Origin: Pseudomonas sp. H3(2019)
Lineage (GTDB): Bacteria; Pseudomonadota; Gammaproteobacteria; Pseudomonadales; Pseudomonadaceae
Assembly: GCF_007713465.1 (NCBI RefSeq)
Contig: NZ_VMSG01000014.1
Coordinates: 89,182 to 153,181, forward strand
Direction of reading: 5' to 3'
DNA length: 64,000 bases
Positions 47,961 to 62,897 of the stretch are shown in pieces. Made by a program: the position numbers and the translations under genes. Each line of letters begins with the position of its first letter. Within the stretch, counting starts at the first letter, position 1. The notes beneath the pieces were generated by a model. It made no database searches and was not told the DNA's origin. It worked only from the letters and a program-made list of their open reading frames with translations.

Positions 47961-50900
47961 TCAGTTACCGCTCGAGTTCAGCGCTTCGGTCAGTGCAGCT
48001 TCCACTTCACTGGCGCTTACGCGCAACGGTTTGTCAGCATCACGGCGGCGTTTGCGCTCGCTGTGATAAGCCAGACCGGTACCTGCCGGGATCAAACGAC
48101 CCACGACCACGTTTTCTTTCAGGCCGCGCAGGTAATCGCGCTTGCCGGTTACCGCCGCTTCGGTCAGTACACGAGTGGTCTCTTGGAAAGAGGCCGCCGA
48201 GATGAACGATTCGGTGGACAACGACGCCTTGGTGATACCCAGCAGAACGCGAGTGAACTTGGAAACGAACTTGTCGTCGCCAGCCAAACGCTCGTTCTCT
48301 ACCAGTACGTGAGTCAACTCCATCTGGTCGCCCTTGATGAAAGTGGAATCGCCGGATTCAGCGATTTCAACTTTACGCAGCATCTGACGCAGGATGGTCT
48401 CGATGTGCTTATCGTTGATCTTCACGCCTTGCAGACGGTAAACGTCCTGGATCTCGTTAACAATGTACTTGGCCAGCGCACTCACACCCAGCAGACGCAG
48501 GATGTCGTGTGGATCGCTCGGGCCGTCGGAGATAACTTCGCCGCGGTTTACCTGTTCGCCTTCGAAGACGTTCAGGTGACGCCACTTCGGAATCAGCTCT
48601 TCATACGGATCGCTACCGTCGTTCGGGGTAATGACCAGACGGCGCTTGCCTTTGGTCTCTTTACCGAACGCGATGGTGCCGCTGACTTCAGCCAGAATCG
48701 AGGCTTCTTTCGGACGACGGGCTTCGAACAAGTCGGCAACACGCGGCAGACCACCGGTGATGTCACGGGTCTTCGAAGTTTCTTGCGGAATACGAGCGAT
48801 AACATCACCGATCGCGATTTTCGCACCGTCCGCCACACCGACCAGGGCGTTGGCAGGCAGGAAGTACTGAGCGATTACGTCGGTACCCGGCAGCAACAGA
48901 TCCTTGCCGTTGTCATCAACCATCTTCACGGCAGGACGGATGTCTTTACCGGCAGCTGGACGGTCTTTGGCATCGAGCACTTCAATGTTGGTCATACCGG
49001 TCAATTCGTCAGTCTGACGCTTGATCGTGATGCCTTCTTCCATGCCCACGTAGGTCACGGTACCTTTCATTTCGGTAACGATTGGGTGAGTGTGCGGATC
49101 CCACTTGGCCACGATTGCGCCAGCGTCGACCTTGTCACCCTCTTTAACCGAAATCACAGCACCGTACGGCAGCTTGTAACGCTCGCGCTCACGACCGTAG
49201 TCGTCAGCGATTGCCAGCTCACCGGAACGGGACACAGCAACCAGGCAACCATCCACTCGCTCAACGTGTTTCAGGTTGTGCAGACGGACGGTACCGCCAT
49301 TCTTCACCTGAACGCTGTCGGCTGCGGAGGTCCGGCTTGCCGCACCACCGATGTGGAACGTACGCATTGTCAGCTGGGTACCCGGCTCACCGATCGACTG
49401 GGCAGCGATTACGCCGACAGCTTCACCGATGTTCACCTGGTGACCACGAGCCAGGTCACGGCCGTAGCACTTGGCGCAAATGCCATAACGGGTTTCGCAG
49501 CTGATCGGCGAACGCACGATCACTTCGTCGATGCTGTTCAGCTCGATGAATTCAACCCACTTCTCGTCTACCAGAGTGCCGGCAGGAACGATGATTTCCT
49601 CGGTACCTGGCTTGAATACGTCACGGGCGATAACACGACCCAATACGCGCTCACCCAACGGTTCTACAACGTCACCGCCTTCAATGTGCGGAGTCATCAG
49701 CAGACCGTGTTCGGTGCCGCAATCGATCTCGGTTACAACCAGATCCTGAGCCACGTCTACCAGACGACGAGTCAGGTAACCGGAGTTCGCAGTTTTCAAC
49801 GCGGTATCCGCCAGACCTTTACGAGCACCGTGAGTGGAGATGAAGTACTGAAGTACGCTCAAACCTTCACGGAAGTTCGCGGTAATCGGCGTTTCGATGA
49901 TGGAACCGTCCGGCTTGGCCATCAGGCCACGCATACCGGCGAGCTGACGGATCTGCGCAGCAGAACCCCGTGCACCCGAGTCGGCCATCATGTACATCGA
50001 GTTGAAGGACTCTTGCTCGACTTCGACGCCATGACGGTCGATGACTTTCTCTTTCGAGAGGTTGGCCATCATCGCCTTGGAAACTTCGTCGTTCGCCTTG
50101 GACCAAAGGTCGATCACTTTGTTGTACTTCTCGCCCTGGGTTACCAGGCCGGAGGCGTACTGACTTTCGATCTCTTTCACTTCGTCGGTGGCTGCACCGA
50201 TAATGCGGGCTTTTTCATCCGGGATAACGAAGTCGTTAACACCGATGGAAACGCCGGAAATGGTCGAATAGGCAAAACCGGTGTACATCAACTGGTCAGC
50301 GAAGATCACGGTCTCTTTCAAACCAACCACGCGGTAGCACTGGTTGATCAGCTTGGAGATCGCCTTTTTCTTCATCGGCAGGTTGACGACGTCGTACGAC
50401 AGACCTTTTGGCACAACCTGGAACAACAGCGCACGGCCGACAGTGGTGTCGACGATACGGGTGTTGGTCACGCTGCCGCCGTCACGGTCGTTGACGGTTT
50501 CGTTGATCCGCACTTTAACCTTGGCGTGCAGTGCGGCTTCGCCGGCACGGAACACACGGTCAACTTCTTGCAGATCCGCGAATACACGACCTTCGCCTTT
50601 GGCGTTGATCGCTTCACGAGTCATGTAGTACAGACCCAATACAACGTCCTGCGACGGAACGATGATTGGCTCACCGTTGGCTGGCGACAGAATGTTGTTG
50701 GTCGACATCATCAACGCGCGCGCTTCCAACTGGGCTTCCAGTGTCAGCGGTACGTGCACGGCCATTTGGTCGCCGTCGAAGTCGGCGTTGTACGCGGCGC
50801 AGACCAGCGGGTGCAGCTGGATAGCCTTACCTTCGATCAGAACCGGTTCAAATGCCTGGATACCCAGACGGTGAAGGGTCGGTGCACGGTTGAGAAGCAC

Positions 50901-52160
50901 TGGGTGTTCGCGGATAACTTCAGCGAGAACGTCCCAAACTTCCGGCAGCTCGCGCTCAACCATCTTCTTGGCAGCTTTGATGGTGGTAGCGAGACCACGC
51001 ATTTCCAGCTTGCCGAAAATGAACGGCTTGAACAGCTCGAGAGCCATTTTCTTCGGCAGACCGCACTGGTGCAGACGCAGGGTCGGACCTACGGTAATTA
51101 CCGAACGACCGGAGTAGTCAACACGCTTACCGAGCAAGTTCTGACGGAAACGACCTTGTTTACCCTTGATCATGTCAGCCAGGGATTTCAGAGGACGCTT
51201 GTTGGAACCGGTGATAGCGCGGCCACGACGACCGTTATCGAGCAAGGCGTCGACGGCTTCCTGCAACATACGCTTTTCGTTGCGCACGATGATGTCCGGA
51301 GCGGACAGATCAAGCAGGCGCTTCAAGCGGTTGTTACGGTTGATCACTCGACGATACAGGTCGTTGAGGTCGGAAGTCGCGAAACGACCACCATCCAATG
51401 GGACCAGTGGACGCAGATCTGGCGGCAGAACCGGCAGAACGGTCAGCACCATCCACTCTGGCAAGTTGCCGGAACCCTGGAAGGCTTCCATCAACTTCAG
51501 ACGCTTGGACAGCTTCTTGATTTTGGTTTCGGAGTTGGTTTGCGGAATCTCTTCACGCAGACGGCCAATCTCGTGCTCCAGATCGATAGCGTGCAGCAGT
51601 TCACGGACAGCTTCGGCACCCATGCGGGCATCGAAATCGTCGCCGAACTCTTCCAGCGCTTCGAAGTACTGCTCGTCGTTGAGCAACTGACCTTTTTCAA
51701 GGGTGGTCATGCCTGGATCGATAACGACATAGCTCTCGAAGTAGAGAACGCGTTCGATATCACGCAGGGTCATGTCCATCAGCAAGCCGATACGCGACGG
51801 CAGCGATTTCAGGAACCAGATGTGGGCAACTGGCGAGGCCAGTTCGATGTGCGCCATGCGCTCACGACGAACTTTTGCCAGCGCGACTTCAACGCCGCAC
51901 TTCTCGCAGATCACACCGCGGTGCTTCAAGCGCTTGTACTTACCGCACAGGCACTCGTAATCCTTTACCGGGCCAAAGATCTTGGCGCAGAACAGGCCGT
52001 CACGCTCAGGTTTGAACGTACGGTAGTTGATGGTTTCCGGCTTTTTAACTTCACCGAACGACCACGAACGGATCATCTCAGGCGATGCCAATCCGATACG
52101 GATGGCGTCGAACTCTTCGACTTGACCCTGGTTTTTCAGCAAATTCAGTAGGTCTTTCAA
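47961..52160 (-). CDS. rpoC: RNA polymerase beta-prime subunit
   Basis: Largest RNA polymerase subunit, 1399 residues. The start is TTG at 52160 (reads [17 protein letters not shown]) with AGGAGG close upstream; the ATG at 52220 would add 20 residues that are not conserved. N-terminal zinc site [20 protein letters not shown], catalytic [15 protein letters not shown] with three Asp binding Mg2+, bridge-helix and trigger-loop region [20 protein letters not shown], second zinc [12 protein letters not shown]. 63 bases after rpoB. Confidence 0.99.
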   Translation of the reverse strand: MKDLLNLLKNQGQVEEFDAIRIGLASPEMIRSWSFGEVKKPETINYRTFKPERDGLFCAKIFGPVKDYECLCGKYKRLKHRGVICEKCGVEVALAKVRRERMAHIELASPVAHIWFLKSLPSRIGLLMDMTLRDIERVLYFESYVVIDPGMTTLEKGQLLNDEQYFEALEEFGDDFDARMGAEAVRELLHAIDLEHEIGRLREEIPQTNSETKIKKLSKRLKLMEAFQGSGNLPEWMVLTVLPVLPPDLRPLVPLDGGRFATSDLNDLYRRVINRNNRLKRLLDLSAPDIIVRNEKRMLQEAVDALLDNGRRGRAITGSNKRPLKSLADMIKGKQGRFRQNLLGKRVDYSGRSVITVGPTLRLHQCGLPKKMALELFKPFIFGKLEMRGLATTIKAAKKMVERELPEVWDVLAEVIREHPVLLNRAPTLHRLGIQAFEPVLIEGKAIQLHPLVCAAYNADFDGDQMAVHVPLTLEAQLEARALMMSTNNILSPANGEPIIVPSQDVVLGLYYMTREAINAKGEGRVFADLQEVDRVFRAGEAALHAKVKVRINETVNDRDGGSVTNTRIVDTTVGRALLFQVVPKGLSYDVVNLPMKKKAISKLINQCYRVVGLKETVIFADQLMYTGFAYSTISGVSIGVNDFVIPDEKARIIGAATDEVKEIESQYASGLVTQGEKYNKVIDLWSKANDEVSKAMMANLSKEKVIDRHGVEVEQESFNSMYMMADSGARGSAAQIRQLAGMRGLMAKPDGSIIETPITANFREGLSVLQYFISTHGARKGLADTALKTANSGYLTRRLVDVAQDLVVTEIDCGTEHGLLMTPHIEGGDVVEPLGERVLGRVIARDVFKPGTEEIIVPAGTLVDEKWVEFIELNSIDEVIVRSPISCETRYGICAKCYGRDLARGHQVNIGEAVGVIAAQSIGEPGTQLTMRTFHIGGAASRTSAADSVQVKNGGTVRLHNLKHVERVDGCLVAVSRSGELAIADDYGRERERYKLPYGAVISVKEGDKVDAGAIVAKWDPHTHPIVTEMKGTVTYVGMEEGITIKRQTDELTGMTNIEVLDAKDRPAAGKDIRPAVKMVDDNGKDLLLPGTDVIAQYFLPANALVGVADGAKIAIGDVIARIPQETSKTRDITGGLPRVADLFEARRPKEASILAEVSGTIAFGKETKGKRRLVITPNDGSDPYEELIPKWRHLNVFEGEQVNRGEVISDGPSDPHDILRLLGVSALAKYIVNEIQDVYRLQGVKINDKHIETILRQMLRKVEIAESGDSTFIKGDQMELTHVLVENERLAGDDKFVSKFTRVLLGITKASLSTESFISAASFQETTRVLTEAAVTGKRDYLRGLKENVVVGRLIPAGTGLAYHSERKRRRDADKPLRVSASEVEAALTEALNSSGN

Positions 52161-52223
52161 GGCCTTTCCTCCTGGCGGAGCAGAGAGCGGGCAATCCTGC
52201 CCCGCTCTCATTCGCGTCACGTG

Positions 52224-56297
<4,074 letters not shown>

Positions 56298-56442
56298 CAG
56301 CGTTCCCCAGCTTGGTCACCTGCTTGTTTGGCCCCTCCCGACGGGAGCAGCCAGAAAATCGTGCAAACCCCATGGTTTGCGCCACCGCATCGGGTGGTTA
56401 CAGCTCGTTATCAACACCGACCCAGTCGGCTGCCAATAACGG

Positions 56443-56471
56443 AAAAAGGCCGGTGGCAAGAGCCACCAGCC
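56443..56471 (-). terminator. rplL-rpoB intercistronic attenuator
   Basis: Minus-strand stem GGCTGGTGGC / GCCACCGGCC (10 bp) with a four-base loop, then TTTTT. It lies 47 bases past rplL; partial termination here would set the ratio of L7/L12 to beta subunit as in E. coli. A second hairpin GCAAACC-CCAT-GGTTTGC follows at 56363-56380. Confidence 0.85.
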
Positions 56472-56517
56472 ATCAGCCTTTCGCTTAACGCTCGGGCTGG
56501 AGACGCAAAGTCGAAGC

Positions 56518-56883
56518 TTACTTCAGCTCGACTTTAGCGCCTGCTTCTTCCAGAACTGCTTTGGCTTTGTCAGCTGCGTCTTTGGCAACAGCTTCCAGAA
56601 CCATGGCAGGAGCGCCGTCAACTACAGCCTTGGCTTCTTTCAGGCCCAGACCGGTCAGTTCACGTACAGCCTTGATCACGTTAACTTTCTTCTCGCCAGC
56701 TTCGGTCAGCATGACGTTGAATTCAGTTTGCTCTTCAACAACAGCGGCAGCAGCAGCTGGACCAGCCGATGCAGCAGCAGCGGTAACACCGAATTTTTCT
56801 TCGAAAGCTTTGATCAGCTCAACAACTTCCATTACGGACATGCTGCCAACTGCTTCAAGGATATCGTTCTGAGAGATAGACAT
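56518..56883 (-). CDS. rplL: Ribosomal protein bL12 (L7/L12)
   Basis: Multi-copy stalk protein, 121 residues, recruits translation GTPases. N-terminal dimer domain [20 protein letters not shown], Ala/Gly hinge ([15 protein letters not shown]), C-terminal domain [16 protein letters not shown] and ending AGAKVELK. 75 bases after rplJ. Confidence 0.98.
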   Translation of the reverse strand: MSISQNDILEAVGSMSVMEVVELIKAFEEKFGVTAAAASAGPAAAAAVVEEQTEFNVMLTEAGEKKVNVIKAVRELTGLGLKEAKAVVDGAPAMVLEAVAKDAADKAKAVLEEAGAKVELK

Positions 56884-56958
56884 GAATCTAATTCCTGATA
56901 TTGGGGACGGCCTACGCGACCATCGAAAAAAACAAAAAACGCGAGAAGTTGACGAGCC

Positions 56959-57459
56959 TTAGGCTGCAGCAGCTTCTTTCTGGTCGCGAATTGCCGCCAG
57001 AGTACGAGCCAATTTGCTGGTAGCGCCTTGAATCACGCTCATCAGCTGAGAAATTGCTTCGTCACGGGTCGGCAGGGTTGCCAGTACGTCGATTTGGTTA
57101 GCTGCGAGGAACTTGCCCTCGAACGCAGCTGCCTTGATCTCGAACTTGTCCTGACCCTTTGCGAACTCTTTGAAGATACGAGCAGCAGCGCCCGGATGTT
57201 CTTTGGAGAATGCAATCAAGGTCGGGCCAGTGAACACGTCGTTGAGAACACTGAATTCAGTGTCAGCAACAGCGCGCTTGAGCAGAGTGTTACGTACAAC
57301 ACGTACGTAAACGCCAGCTTCACGAGCCTCTTTACGGAGTCCGGTCATCGCGCCTACTGTTACGCCACGGGCATCAGCCACGACAGCGGACAGAGCGACT
57401 TTGGCAGCCTCGTTGACTTCAGCGACGATGGCCTTCTTGTCTTCGAGTTTAATTGCCAC
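56959..57459 (-). CDS. rplJ: Ribosomal protein uL10
   Basis: L10, 166 residues, base of the stalk; in complex with L12 it represses its own mRNA in E. coli. [20 protein letters not shown], signature [20 protein letters not shown]. Preceded by a 198-base leader with the expected hairpins. Confidence 0.98.
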   Translation of the reverse strand: MAIKLEDKKAIVAEVNEAAKVALSAVVADARGVTVGAMTGLRKEAREAGVYVRVVRNTLLKRAVADTEFSVLNDVFTGPTLIAFSKEHPGAAARIFKEFAKGQDKFEIKAAAFEGKFLAANQIDVLATLPTRDEAISQLMSVIQGATSKLARTLAAIRDQKEAAAA

Positions 57460-57657
57460 GGGTTTAACTCCTGCTTGTTACCGTTTCATCCAGCCGAGGC
57501 CAGATGTCGTTTTGGTGTCTGATTCGGTAAGGAACCGGGAGCACCATCTGCGTAGGCTTGAGGTTTAAGACTTGCGTCGCCTACGGTCTTGGATAGCCCC
57601 CGCCAGGCAGGGACCCCAATTTTTCAATTGGCGCAATTACTTGCGCCAATCTGTGTC
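57460..57657 (-). ncRNA. L10 leader, autoregulatory rplJ 5' region
   Basis: The rplA-rplJ spacer. It can form a stem between GTAGGC and GCCTAC parts (arms at 57551-57557 and 57579-57585) with a 21-base loop region, plus other helices, and runs to the rplJ ribosome binding site (AGGAG). Position and size fit the ribosomal protein L10 leader, where L10-L12 binds to block translation. A hairpin at 57627-57650 just after rplA may be an attenuator. Confidence 0.7.
57627..57650 (-). terminator. Hairpin between rplA and rplJ
   Basis: Perfect 10-bp stem ATTGGCGCAA / TTGCGCCAAT with a four-base loop, seven bases after the rplA stop, followed by a modest TGAAAAATT sequence. No strong T run, so partial termination or an mRNA processing site. 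Confidence 0.55.
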
Positions 57658-58353
57658 TCACGCGTCGAGCGAACCCTGGTCAATGACCAGACCTGGGCCC
57701 ATAGTGGTGCTCAGGGTAACGCGCTTGACGTAAATACCTTTCGAGGAAGCTGGCTTGATACGCTTCAGATCAGCGATCAGGGCTTCAACGTTTTCCTTCA
57801 GCTTGACGGCATCGAAGCCGACTTTGCCAACGGAGGTGTGGATGATGCCGTTTTTGTCGGTGCGATAACGAACCTGACCAGCTTTTGCGTTTTTAACCGC
57901 GGTAGCTACGTCTGGAGTTACGGTGCCGACTTTAGGGTTAGGCATCAGGCCACGTGGACCGAGGATCTGACCCAACTGACCTACAACGCGCATTGCATCC
58001 GGGGAAGCAATAACTACGTCATAGTTCAGGTCGCCGCCTTTCATTTCGGCAGCCAGGTCGTCCATGCCTACGCGATCAGCGCCGGCGGCCAGAGCAGCTT
58101 CAGCTGCTGGGCCCTGGGTGAACACAGCAACGCGAACGGTCTTGCCAGTGCCGTGTGGCAGCACAGTAGCGCTACGAACAACCTGGTCAGATTTACGCGG
58201 GTCAACACCCAGGTTCACAGCAACGTCGAACGACTCGCTGAACTTGACAGTCGACAGCTCAGCCAGCAGAGCAGCGGCGTCTACAAAGTTGTAGGCCTTG
58301 CCTGCTTCGATTTTGCCGGCGATAGCCTTTTGGCGCTTGGTCAGCTTAGCCAT
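57658..58353 (-). CDS. rplA: Ribosomal protein uL1
   Basis: L1, 231 residues, forms the mobile L1 stalk and in E. coli represses rplKA translation. [20 protein letters not shown]; signature [20 protein letters not shown] with conserved rRNA-binding residues. Its ATG shares one base with the rplK stop (TAATG). Confidence 0.98.
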   Translation of the reverse strand: MAKLTKRQKAIAGKIEAGKAYNFVDAAALLAELSTVKFSESFDVAVNLGVDPRKSDQVVRSATVLPHGTGKTVRVAVFTQGPAAEAALAAGADRVGMDDLAAEMKGGDLNYDVVIASPDAMRVVGQLGQILGPRGLMPNPKVGTVTPDVATAVKNAKAGQVRYRTDKNGIIHTSVGKVGFDAVKLKENVEALIADLKRIKPASSKGIYVKRVTLSTTMGPGLVIDQGSLDA

Positions 58354-58784
58354 TACACACCCTCCACGTTAAGGCCCATGCTACGAGCAGAACCGGCGAT
58401 AGTACGCACGGCTGCTTCCATATCAGCTGCAGTCAGATCCGCGTTTTTGGTTTTCGCGATTTCTTCCAGCTGAGCACGAGTTACAGTGCCAACCTTAACG
58501 GTGTTTGGACGAGCGGAACCGCTAGTCAAACCAGCAGCCTTCTTCAGCAGAACCGAAGCCGGGGTGCTTTTTGTTTCGAAAGTGAAGCTACGGTCGCTGT
58601 AGACAGTGATGATCACTGGAGTCGGCAGACCTGGCTCAATACCCTGAGTACGGGCGTTGAAAGCCTTGCAGAATTCCATGATATTCACGCCGTGCTGACC
58701 CAGAGCAGGACCAACAGGTGGGCTTGGGTTAGCCTGAGCGGCCTTCACTTGCAGCTTGATGTAAGCGGTAATCTTCTTGGCCAT
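58353..58784 (-). CDS. rplK: Ribosomal protein uL11
   Basis: L11, 143 residues, GTPase-associated centre and stringent-response sensor with Rel[41 protein letters not shown]; the N-terminal Pro-rich helix faces thiostrepton. The start is four codons inside a longer frame. Follows nusG across a hairpin. Confidence 0.98.
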   Translation of the reverse strand: MAKKITAYIKLQVKAAQANPSPPVGPALGQHGVNIMEFCKAFNARTQGIEPGLPTPVIITVYSDRSFTFETKSTPASVLLKKAAGLTSGSARPNTVKVGTVTRAQLEEIAKTKNADLTAADMEAAVRTIAGSARSMGLNVEGV

Positions 58785-58856
58785 GAGGCACTCCAATTAC
58801 GGGTTCGAACGCCTCGAGAGGCTCCCCGGTTACTTGCGCGTTTATCCCAGTGACGA

Positions 58857-58887
58857 CAAAACCCCACAGCCTAGGGCTGCGGGGTTG
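58857..58887 (-). terminator. Terminator between nusG and rplK
   Basis: Minus-strand stem AACCCCGCAGCC / GGCTGTGGGGTT around TAG-type loop, then TTTTGTC. Separates the secE-nusG transcript from rplKA. Confidence 0.8.
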
Positions 58888-58901
58888 GGATGCTTGTTCG
58901 G

Positions 58902-59435
58902 CTAGACCTTTTCGACCTGGCTGAACTCTAGCTCTACCGGAGTAGAGCGACCGAAAATGAGCACTGCAACTTGGATCCGGCTCTTTTCGTAGTTAACTTC
59001 TTCGACCGTGCCATTAAAATCAGCGAACGGACCGTCGGTAACACGAACCACTTCACCCGGCTCAAACAGAGTCTTGGGTTTCGGCTTGTCGCTACCATCA
59101 GCAACACGACGCAGAATTGCTTCCGCTTCTTTGTCAGTGATCGGTGCCGGCTTATCAGCGGTACCGCCGATGAAGCCCATCACCCGAGGAGTGTCCTTGA
59201 CCAAGTGCCAAGTACCCTCGTTCATATCCATCTGGACCAACACATAACCAGGGAAGAACTTACGCTCGCTTTTGCGCTTCTGGCCATTACGCATTTCAAC
59301 CACTTCTTCAGTGGGAACCAGAATTTCGCCGAAGCCATCTTCCATGCCAGCCAGCTTTACACGCTCGACCAACGAGCGCATGACATGCTTCTCGTAACCC
59401 GAGTAAGCATGCACAACGTACCAACGCTTAGCCAC
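58902..59435 (-). CDS. nusG: Transcription factor NusG
   Basis: Processivity factor that couples RNA polymerase to Rho and the ribosome (via S10), 177 residues. NGN domain [20 protein letters not shown] and [21 protein letters not shown]-terminal KOW domain [20 protein letters not shown]. Ten bases after secE, with which it is co-transcribed. Confidence 0.99.
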   Translation of the reverse strand: MAKRWYVVHAYSGYEKHVMRSLVERVKLAGMEDGFGEILVPTEEVVEMRNGQKRKSERKFFPGYVLVQMDMNEGTWHLVKDTPRVMGFIGGTADKPAPITDKEAEAILRRVADGSDKPKPKTLFEPGEVVRVTDGPFADFNGTVEEVNYEKSRIQVAVLIFGRSTPVELEFSQVEKV

Positions 59436-59444
59436 GGGACACCC

Positions 59445-59813
59445 TTAGCCAACAATCAAGGAAACAAGCCAGCCGAGCAGGGAATCAAGCCCCCACAACA
59501 GCAACGCCATAACCAGAACAACAGCCACCACAATCAGGGTGGTCTGCGTGGTTTCTTGGCGAGTTGGCCACACGACTTTACGAATCTCGGTGCGAGCTTC
59601 CTTAACCAGTACAAAGAAAGACTTGCCCTTGACTGTCTGCAGGCCTACAAAGGCAGCTACAGCAGCAATAACAAGCAAAGCGAGTACACGGTACAGGATC
59701 GGCGCAGCATGGTAATACTGATTGCCGACAACGCCAACAACCACCAAGGCGACTACTACAAGCCACTTGAGCAGATCGAAGCGAGAGCCTTGAGCTTCAG
59801 CTTTAGGAGTCAT
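59445..59813 (-). CDS. secE: Preprotein translocase subunit SecE
   Basis: SecE of the SecYEG translocon, 122 residues. Three membrane segments (about 16-34, 43-63, 92-118); the conserved cytoplasmic amphipathic region EARTEIRKVVWPTRQETTQT clamps SecY. Lies between tRNA-Trp and nusG; partners SecY within this window. Confidence 0.97.
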   Translation of the reverse strand: MTPKAEAQGSRFDLLKWLVVVALVVVGVVGNQYYHAAPILYRVLALLVIAAVAAFVGLQTVKGKSFFVLVKEARTEIRKVVWPTRQETTQTTLIVVAVVLVMALLLWGLDSLLGWLVSLIVG

Positions 59814-59858
59814 CTATGAAGATCCTGTGAAAAGAAAGCCAGACACACTGAGTGAATC

Positions 59859-59934
59859 TGGCAGGTCAGGAGGGAATCGAACCCCCAACCTACGGTTTTG
59901 GAGACCGTCGCTCTGCCAATTGAGCTACTGACCT
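59859..59934 (-). tRNA. tRNA-Trp(CCA)
   Basis: 76 bases including encoded CCA. Acceptor AGGTCAG pairs with CTGACCT, discriminator G; anticodon loop CTCCAAA with anticodon CCA; T-arm GGGGGTTCGATTCCCTC. Between tuf copy 2 and secE, probably processed from the tuf transcript. Confidence 0.97.
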
Positions 59935-59987
59935 AAAACAAAATTAGGCCGACCATTATGCCGGCCTAAAAAAGACATTACAACAAC

Positions 59988-61181
59988 TTACTCGATGACT
60001 TTGGCTACGACACCAGCACCGACGGTACGACCGCCTTCACGGATAGCGAAACGCAGACCATCTTCCATCGCGATGGTTTTGATCAGGGTAACAGTCATCT
60101 GAATGTTATCGCCTGGCATTACCATTTCAACACCTTCCGGCAGCTCGCAATTACCAGTCACGTCAGTCGTACGGAAGTAGAACTGCGGACGGTAGCCCTT
60201 GAAGAATGGAGTATGACGGCCACCTTCCTCCTTGCTCAGAACGTAAACCTCTGCGGTGAACTTGGTATGCGGCTTAACCGAACCCGGCTTAACCAAAACC
60301 TGGCCACGCTCAACGTCGTCACGCTTGGTGCCACGCAGCAGCACGCCGCAGTTCTCGCCAGCACGACCTTCGTCGAGCAGCTTGCGGAACATTTCAACAC
60401 CGGTGCAGGTGGTGACAGCAGTGTCACGCAGACCAACGATTTCCAGCGGATCCTGAACGCGAACGATACCGCGCTCGATACGACCAGTCACAACAGTACC
60501 GCGACCCGAGATCGAAAATACGTCTTCGATTGGCATCAGGAACGGCTTATCAATAGCACGCTCAGGTTCTGGGATATAGCTGTCCAGAGTCTCAACCAGC
60601 TTCTTGACAGCAGTGGTACCCATCTCGTTTTCATCATTACCTTCCAGCGCCATACGCGCCGAGCCAATGATGATTGGAGTGTCGTCACCTGGGAAGTCGT
60701 AAGTGCTCAGCAGATCGCGCACCTCCATCTCAACCAGTTCCAGCAGCTCAGCATCGTCCACCAGATCTGCCTTGTTCAGGAAAACCACGATGTACGGAAC
60801 GCCTACCTGACGGGACAGCAGGATGTGCTCACGGGTTTGCGGCATCGGACCATCAGCGGCCGAGCAAACCAGGATAGCACCATCCATTTGGGCAGCACCG
60901 GTAATCATGTTCTTCACGTAGTCAGCGTGACCCGGACAGTCAACATGCGCGTAGTGGCGCACAGCCGAATCATACTCAACGTGAGCAGTGTTAATGGTGA
61001 TGCCACGAGCTTTTTCTTCTGGGGCGCTATCGATCTTGTCGAAGTCAACCTTGGCCGAACCGAAAACCTCGGAGCAGACGCGGGTCAGAGCGGCAGTCAG
61101 AGTAGTTTTACCGTGGTCAACGTGACCAATGGTGCCTACGTTGACGTGCGGCTTATTACGTTCGAACTTTTCCTTAGCCAT
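59988..61181 (-). CDS. tufB: Elongation factor Tu, copy 2
   Basis: Second EF-Tu, 397 residues, 11 residues different from copy 1 (E7, N9, K10, K44, D71, A73, V74, N182, E184, A255, V395 here). All GTPase motifs intact. The start [13 protein letters not shown] is chosen; the frame is open further upstream into the tRNA-Thr gene but that part is not coding. It is downstream of three tRNAs and upstream of tRNA-Trp, so its mRNA is cut out of a tRNA-containing transcript. Confidence 0.99.
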   Translation of the reverse strand: MAKEKFERNKPHVNVGTIGHVDHGKTTLTAALTRVCSEVFGSAKVDFDKIDSAPEEKARGITINTAHVEYDSAVRHYAHVDCPGHADYVKNMITGAAQMDGAILVCSAADGPMPQTREHILLSRQVGVPYIVVFLNKADLVDDAELLELVEMEVRDLLSTYDFPGDDTPIIIGSARMALEGNDENEMGTTAVKKLVETLDSYIPEPERAIDKPFLMPIEDVFSISGRGTVVTGRIERGIVRVQDPLEIVGLRDTAVTTCTGVEMFRKLLDEGRAGENCGVLLRGTKRDDVERGQVLVKPGSVKPHTKFTAEVYVLSKEEGGRHTPFFKGYRPQFYFRTTDVTGNCELPEGVEMVMPGDNIQMTVTLIKTIAMEDGLRFAIREGGRTVGAGVVAKVIE

Positions 61182-61265
61182 CGAAATCACCCCTAGGAGA
61201 AGAATTAAGCAAGTCACACTAGCCATTAAAACAAAGGCAGATATTTTCATATCTGCCTTGTTATA

Positions 61266-61341
61266 TGGAGCTCTTGAGCGGATTTGAACCGCTGACCTCA
61301 CCCTTACCAAGGGTGTGCTCTACCAACTGAGCTACAAGAGC
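61266..61341 (-). tRNA. tRNA-Thr(GGT)
   Basis: 76 bases with encoded CCA. Acceptor GCTCTTG pairs with CAAGAGC; anticodon GGT in CTTGGTAAG; T-arm GCGGTTCAAATCCGC. 84 bases upstream of tuf copy 2. Confidence 0.97.
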
Positions 61342-61367
61342 GAAACACTTTGCACAACCTGCAAACT

Positions 61368-61441
<74 letters not shown>

Positions 61442-61466
61442 GTAAGCTTGCAGCTCACGCTAAAAA

Positions 61467-61551
<85 letters not shown>

Positions 61552-61564
61552 TAAGCGAGCCGGC

Positions 61565-61592
61565 ATTCTACATCATGCCAGCCTTCTGTCAA
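61565..61592 (-). promoter_or_regulatory. Promoter of the tRNA(Tyr-Gly-Thr)-tufB operon
   Basis: Minus strand TTGACA (61592-61587), 16-base spacer, TAGAAT (61570-61565), followed by a GC-rich discriminator (GCCGGCTCGC), the pattern of stringently controlled stable-RNA promoters. An AT-rich stretch upstream (TTTTTAATGAGAAAAT) could be an UP element. Confidence 0.9.
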
Positions 61593-61633
61593 GCATTTTC
61601 TCATTAAAAACCTGAGGTTAGCTGCGTTGACCT

Positions 61634-61675
61634 CGCTTCGCACTATTGACCGTTAAAGGTCTTCACTGCGAAGCG
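61634..61675 (-). terminator. Nested stem-loop after the SPOR gene
   Basis: Outer 9-bp stem CGCTTCGCA / TGCGAAGCG (61634-61642 and 61667-61675) enclosing an inner GACC-GTTAAA-GGTC hairpin (61648-61661). 19 bases past the SPOR gene stop. No T run, so possibly a factor-dependent end or RNA processing site before the tRNA promoter. Confidence 0.5.
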
Positions 61676-61693
61676 GGCGCCATTCTATGCAAC

Positions 61694-62140
61694 CTATTCA
61701 GCAGTTGCAACCCCCTCGCACGGCATTATTTTATGTTTTAACTCATTGAATTCTTTAGCAAGGTTCTGCAGCACGGAATCATCAGCCAAACGCCGGCTCT
61801 CTGGAGCTACACGCATCCAATATCCAACAGAATCAGGAAGAGAAACCGATAGCTGCTGAACCTTGATGTCGAGAGTGGCCAATCGCTGTTCAAGCGTCTT
61901 CGCCGTTTCCTGACGAGCAAAACCACCCAGATAAAGGCAACTGGTATCTGCCTGTGCAGATTTACCCTTATCACGTGCAGCCGCCGCATCAGGGGTTTCG
62001 CTCAGCAGACGAATGTCCTGCTGCGAACCTTTATACAAACTTAACGGAGTGACGTCCTTCGCACGCAAGGGCGCCTCCTGTTGGTGCCAGACGTAATAGA
62101 ACACATTGAGGACCAGCAACAGCAGAAACAACCAACGCAT
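61694..62140 (-). CDS. SPOR-domain-like membrane protein
   Basis: Inner membrane-anchored protein of 148 residues: N-terminal membrane helix RWLFLLLLVLNVFYYVW, a periplasmic linker, then a SPOR-like domain (about 65-140) with CLYLGGFARQETAKTLEQRL, the pattern that binds denuded peptidoglycan glycans. Two cysteines (in SCLYLGG and MPCEG) may form a disulfide. It is last in a birA-coaX-SPOR operon, seven bases after coaX. Exact role unknown; septal or cell-wall association inferred. Confidence 0.8.
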   Translation of the reverse strand: MRWLFLLLLVLNVFYYVWHQQEAPLRAKDVTPLSLYKGSQQDIRLLSETPDAAAARDKGKSAQADTSCLYLGGFARQETAKTLEQRLATLDIKVQQLSVSLPDSVGYWMRVAPESRRLADDSVLQNLAKEFNELKHKIMPCEGVATAE

Positions 62141-62147
62141 AAAAACC

Positions 62148-62897
62148 TCAGGACAATGGGCACGCCATGGCCAAACCTACAAATACGAGATCCGGCACCA
62201 CCCGCGCTTCTGGCACGACTCCAGAAACCAGGCCTGCATCACCACCAGTGAGGAACACCGAGAATTCCTGCCCCCAATAGCTGCGCGCCAGCTCCAGTTG
62301 CGTAAGGACAAACCCTCTTAACATCAATGAACATCCACGCTCGACGGCCTCCACTGTATTTCGCCCCGGCTCAAAGCTATCGAGCGCCCTGGATGCCGCA
62401 AGATCGTCATAGCGGATTCGCCGGGTGTGGGTGCGCAACTGGTTACGCATCAAGGGCATTCCCGGACAAATAAACCCTCCTAGATGCTCGCCATCCGCCG
62501 CAACGAAGTCTGCGGTAAGCGCAGTACCAAAATCGAGAACCAGACAAGCTCCCGACGCAAGATGAAATGCGCCAAGCATCGCAAGCCAGCGATCAAGGCC
62601 CAGCCGCTGATAATCCTCGTAACCGTTGTGAACCCCAGACATTTCACGAGCCGGCGCCGCACAGGACACCGTTACACCGAATGCATCGACCAGCAAGGAA
62701 ACTAGCGCAGCGGTCTCTTCATTGGTTCTTACGCTTACCAGCCGACAAAGCTTGAGACTCAAACCATCACAGCCGCGCAAACTTTCCAACAGAGCCAGGT
62801 CCGAGTCGACAACCCCCTCAGCAACCAACCGTGCCGCATCTGCGTGCAGCACACGCCATTTGATAAAGCTATTCCCGCAGTCGAGCTCAAGAATCAT
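62148..62897 (-). CDS. coaX: Type III pantothenate kinase
   Basis: CoaX, 249 residues, first step of coenzyme A synthesis from pantothenate; the type resistant to feedback inhibition by CoA. Phosphate loop [15 protein letters not shown] near 2-16; pantothenate/catalytic motifs [12 protein letters not shown] and [25 protein letters not shown] follows. Overlaps birA by 11 bases, so the pair is co-transcribed. Confidence 0.96.
   Translation of the reverse strand: MILELDCGNSFIKWRVLHADAARLVAEGVVDSDLALLESLRGCDGLSLKLCRLVSVRTNEETAALVSLLVDAFGVTVSCAAPAREMSGVHNGYEDYQRLGLDRWLAMLGAFHLASGACLVLDFGTALTADFVAADGEHLGGFICPGMPLMRNQLRTHTRRIRYDDLAASRALDSFEPGRNTVEAVERGCSLMLRGFVLTQLELARSYWGQEFSVFLTGGDAGLVSGVVPEARVVPDLVFVGLAMACPLS

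Noticed and set aside
60256..60456. Short frames repeated inside both tuf genes
   Set aside because: They are shadow frames duplicated because tufA and tufB are nearly identical in DNA.
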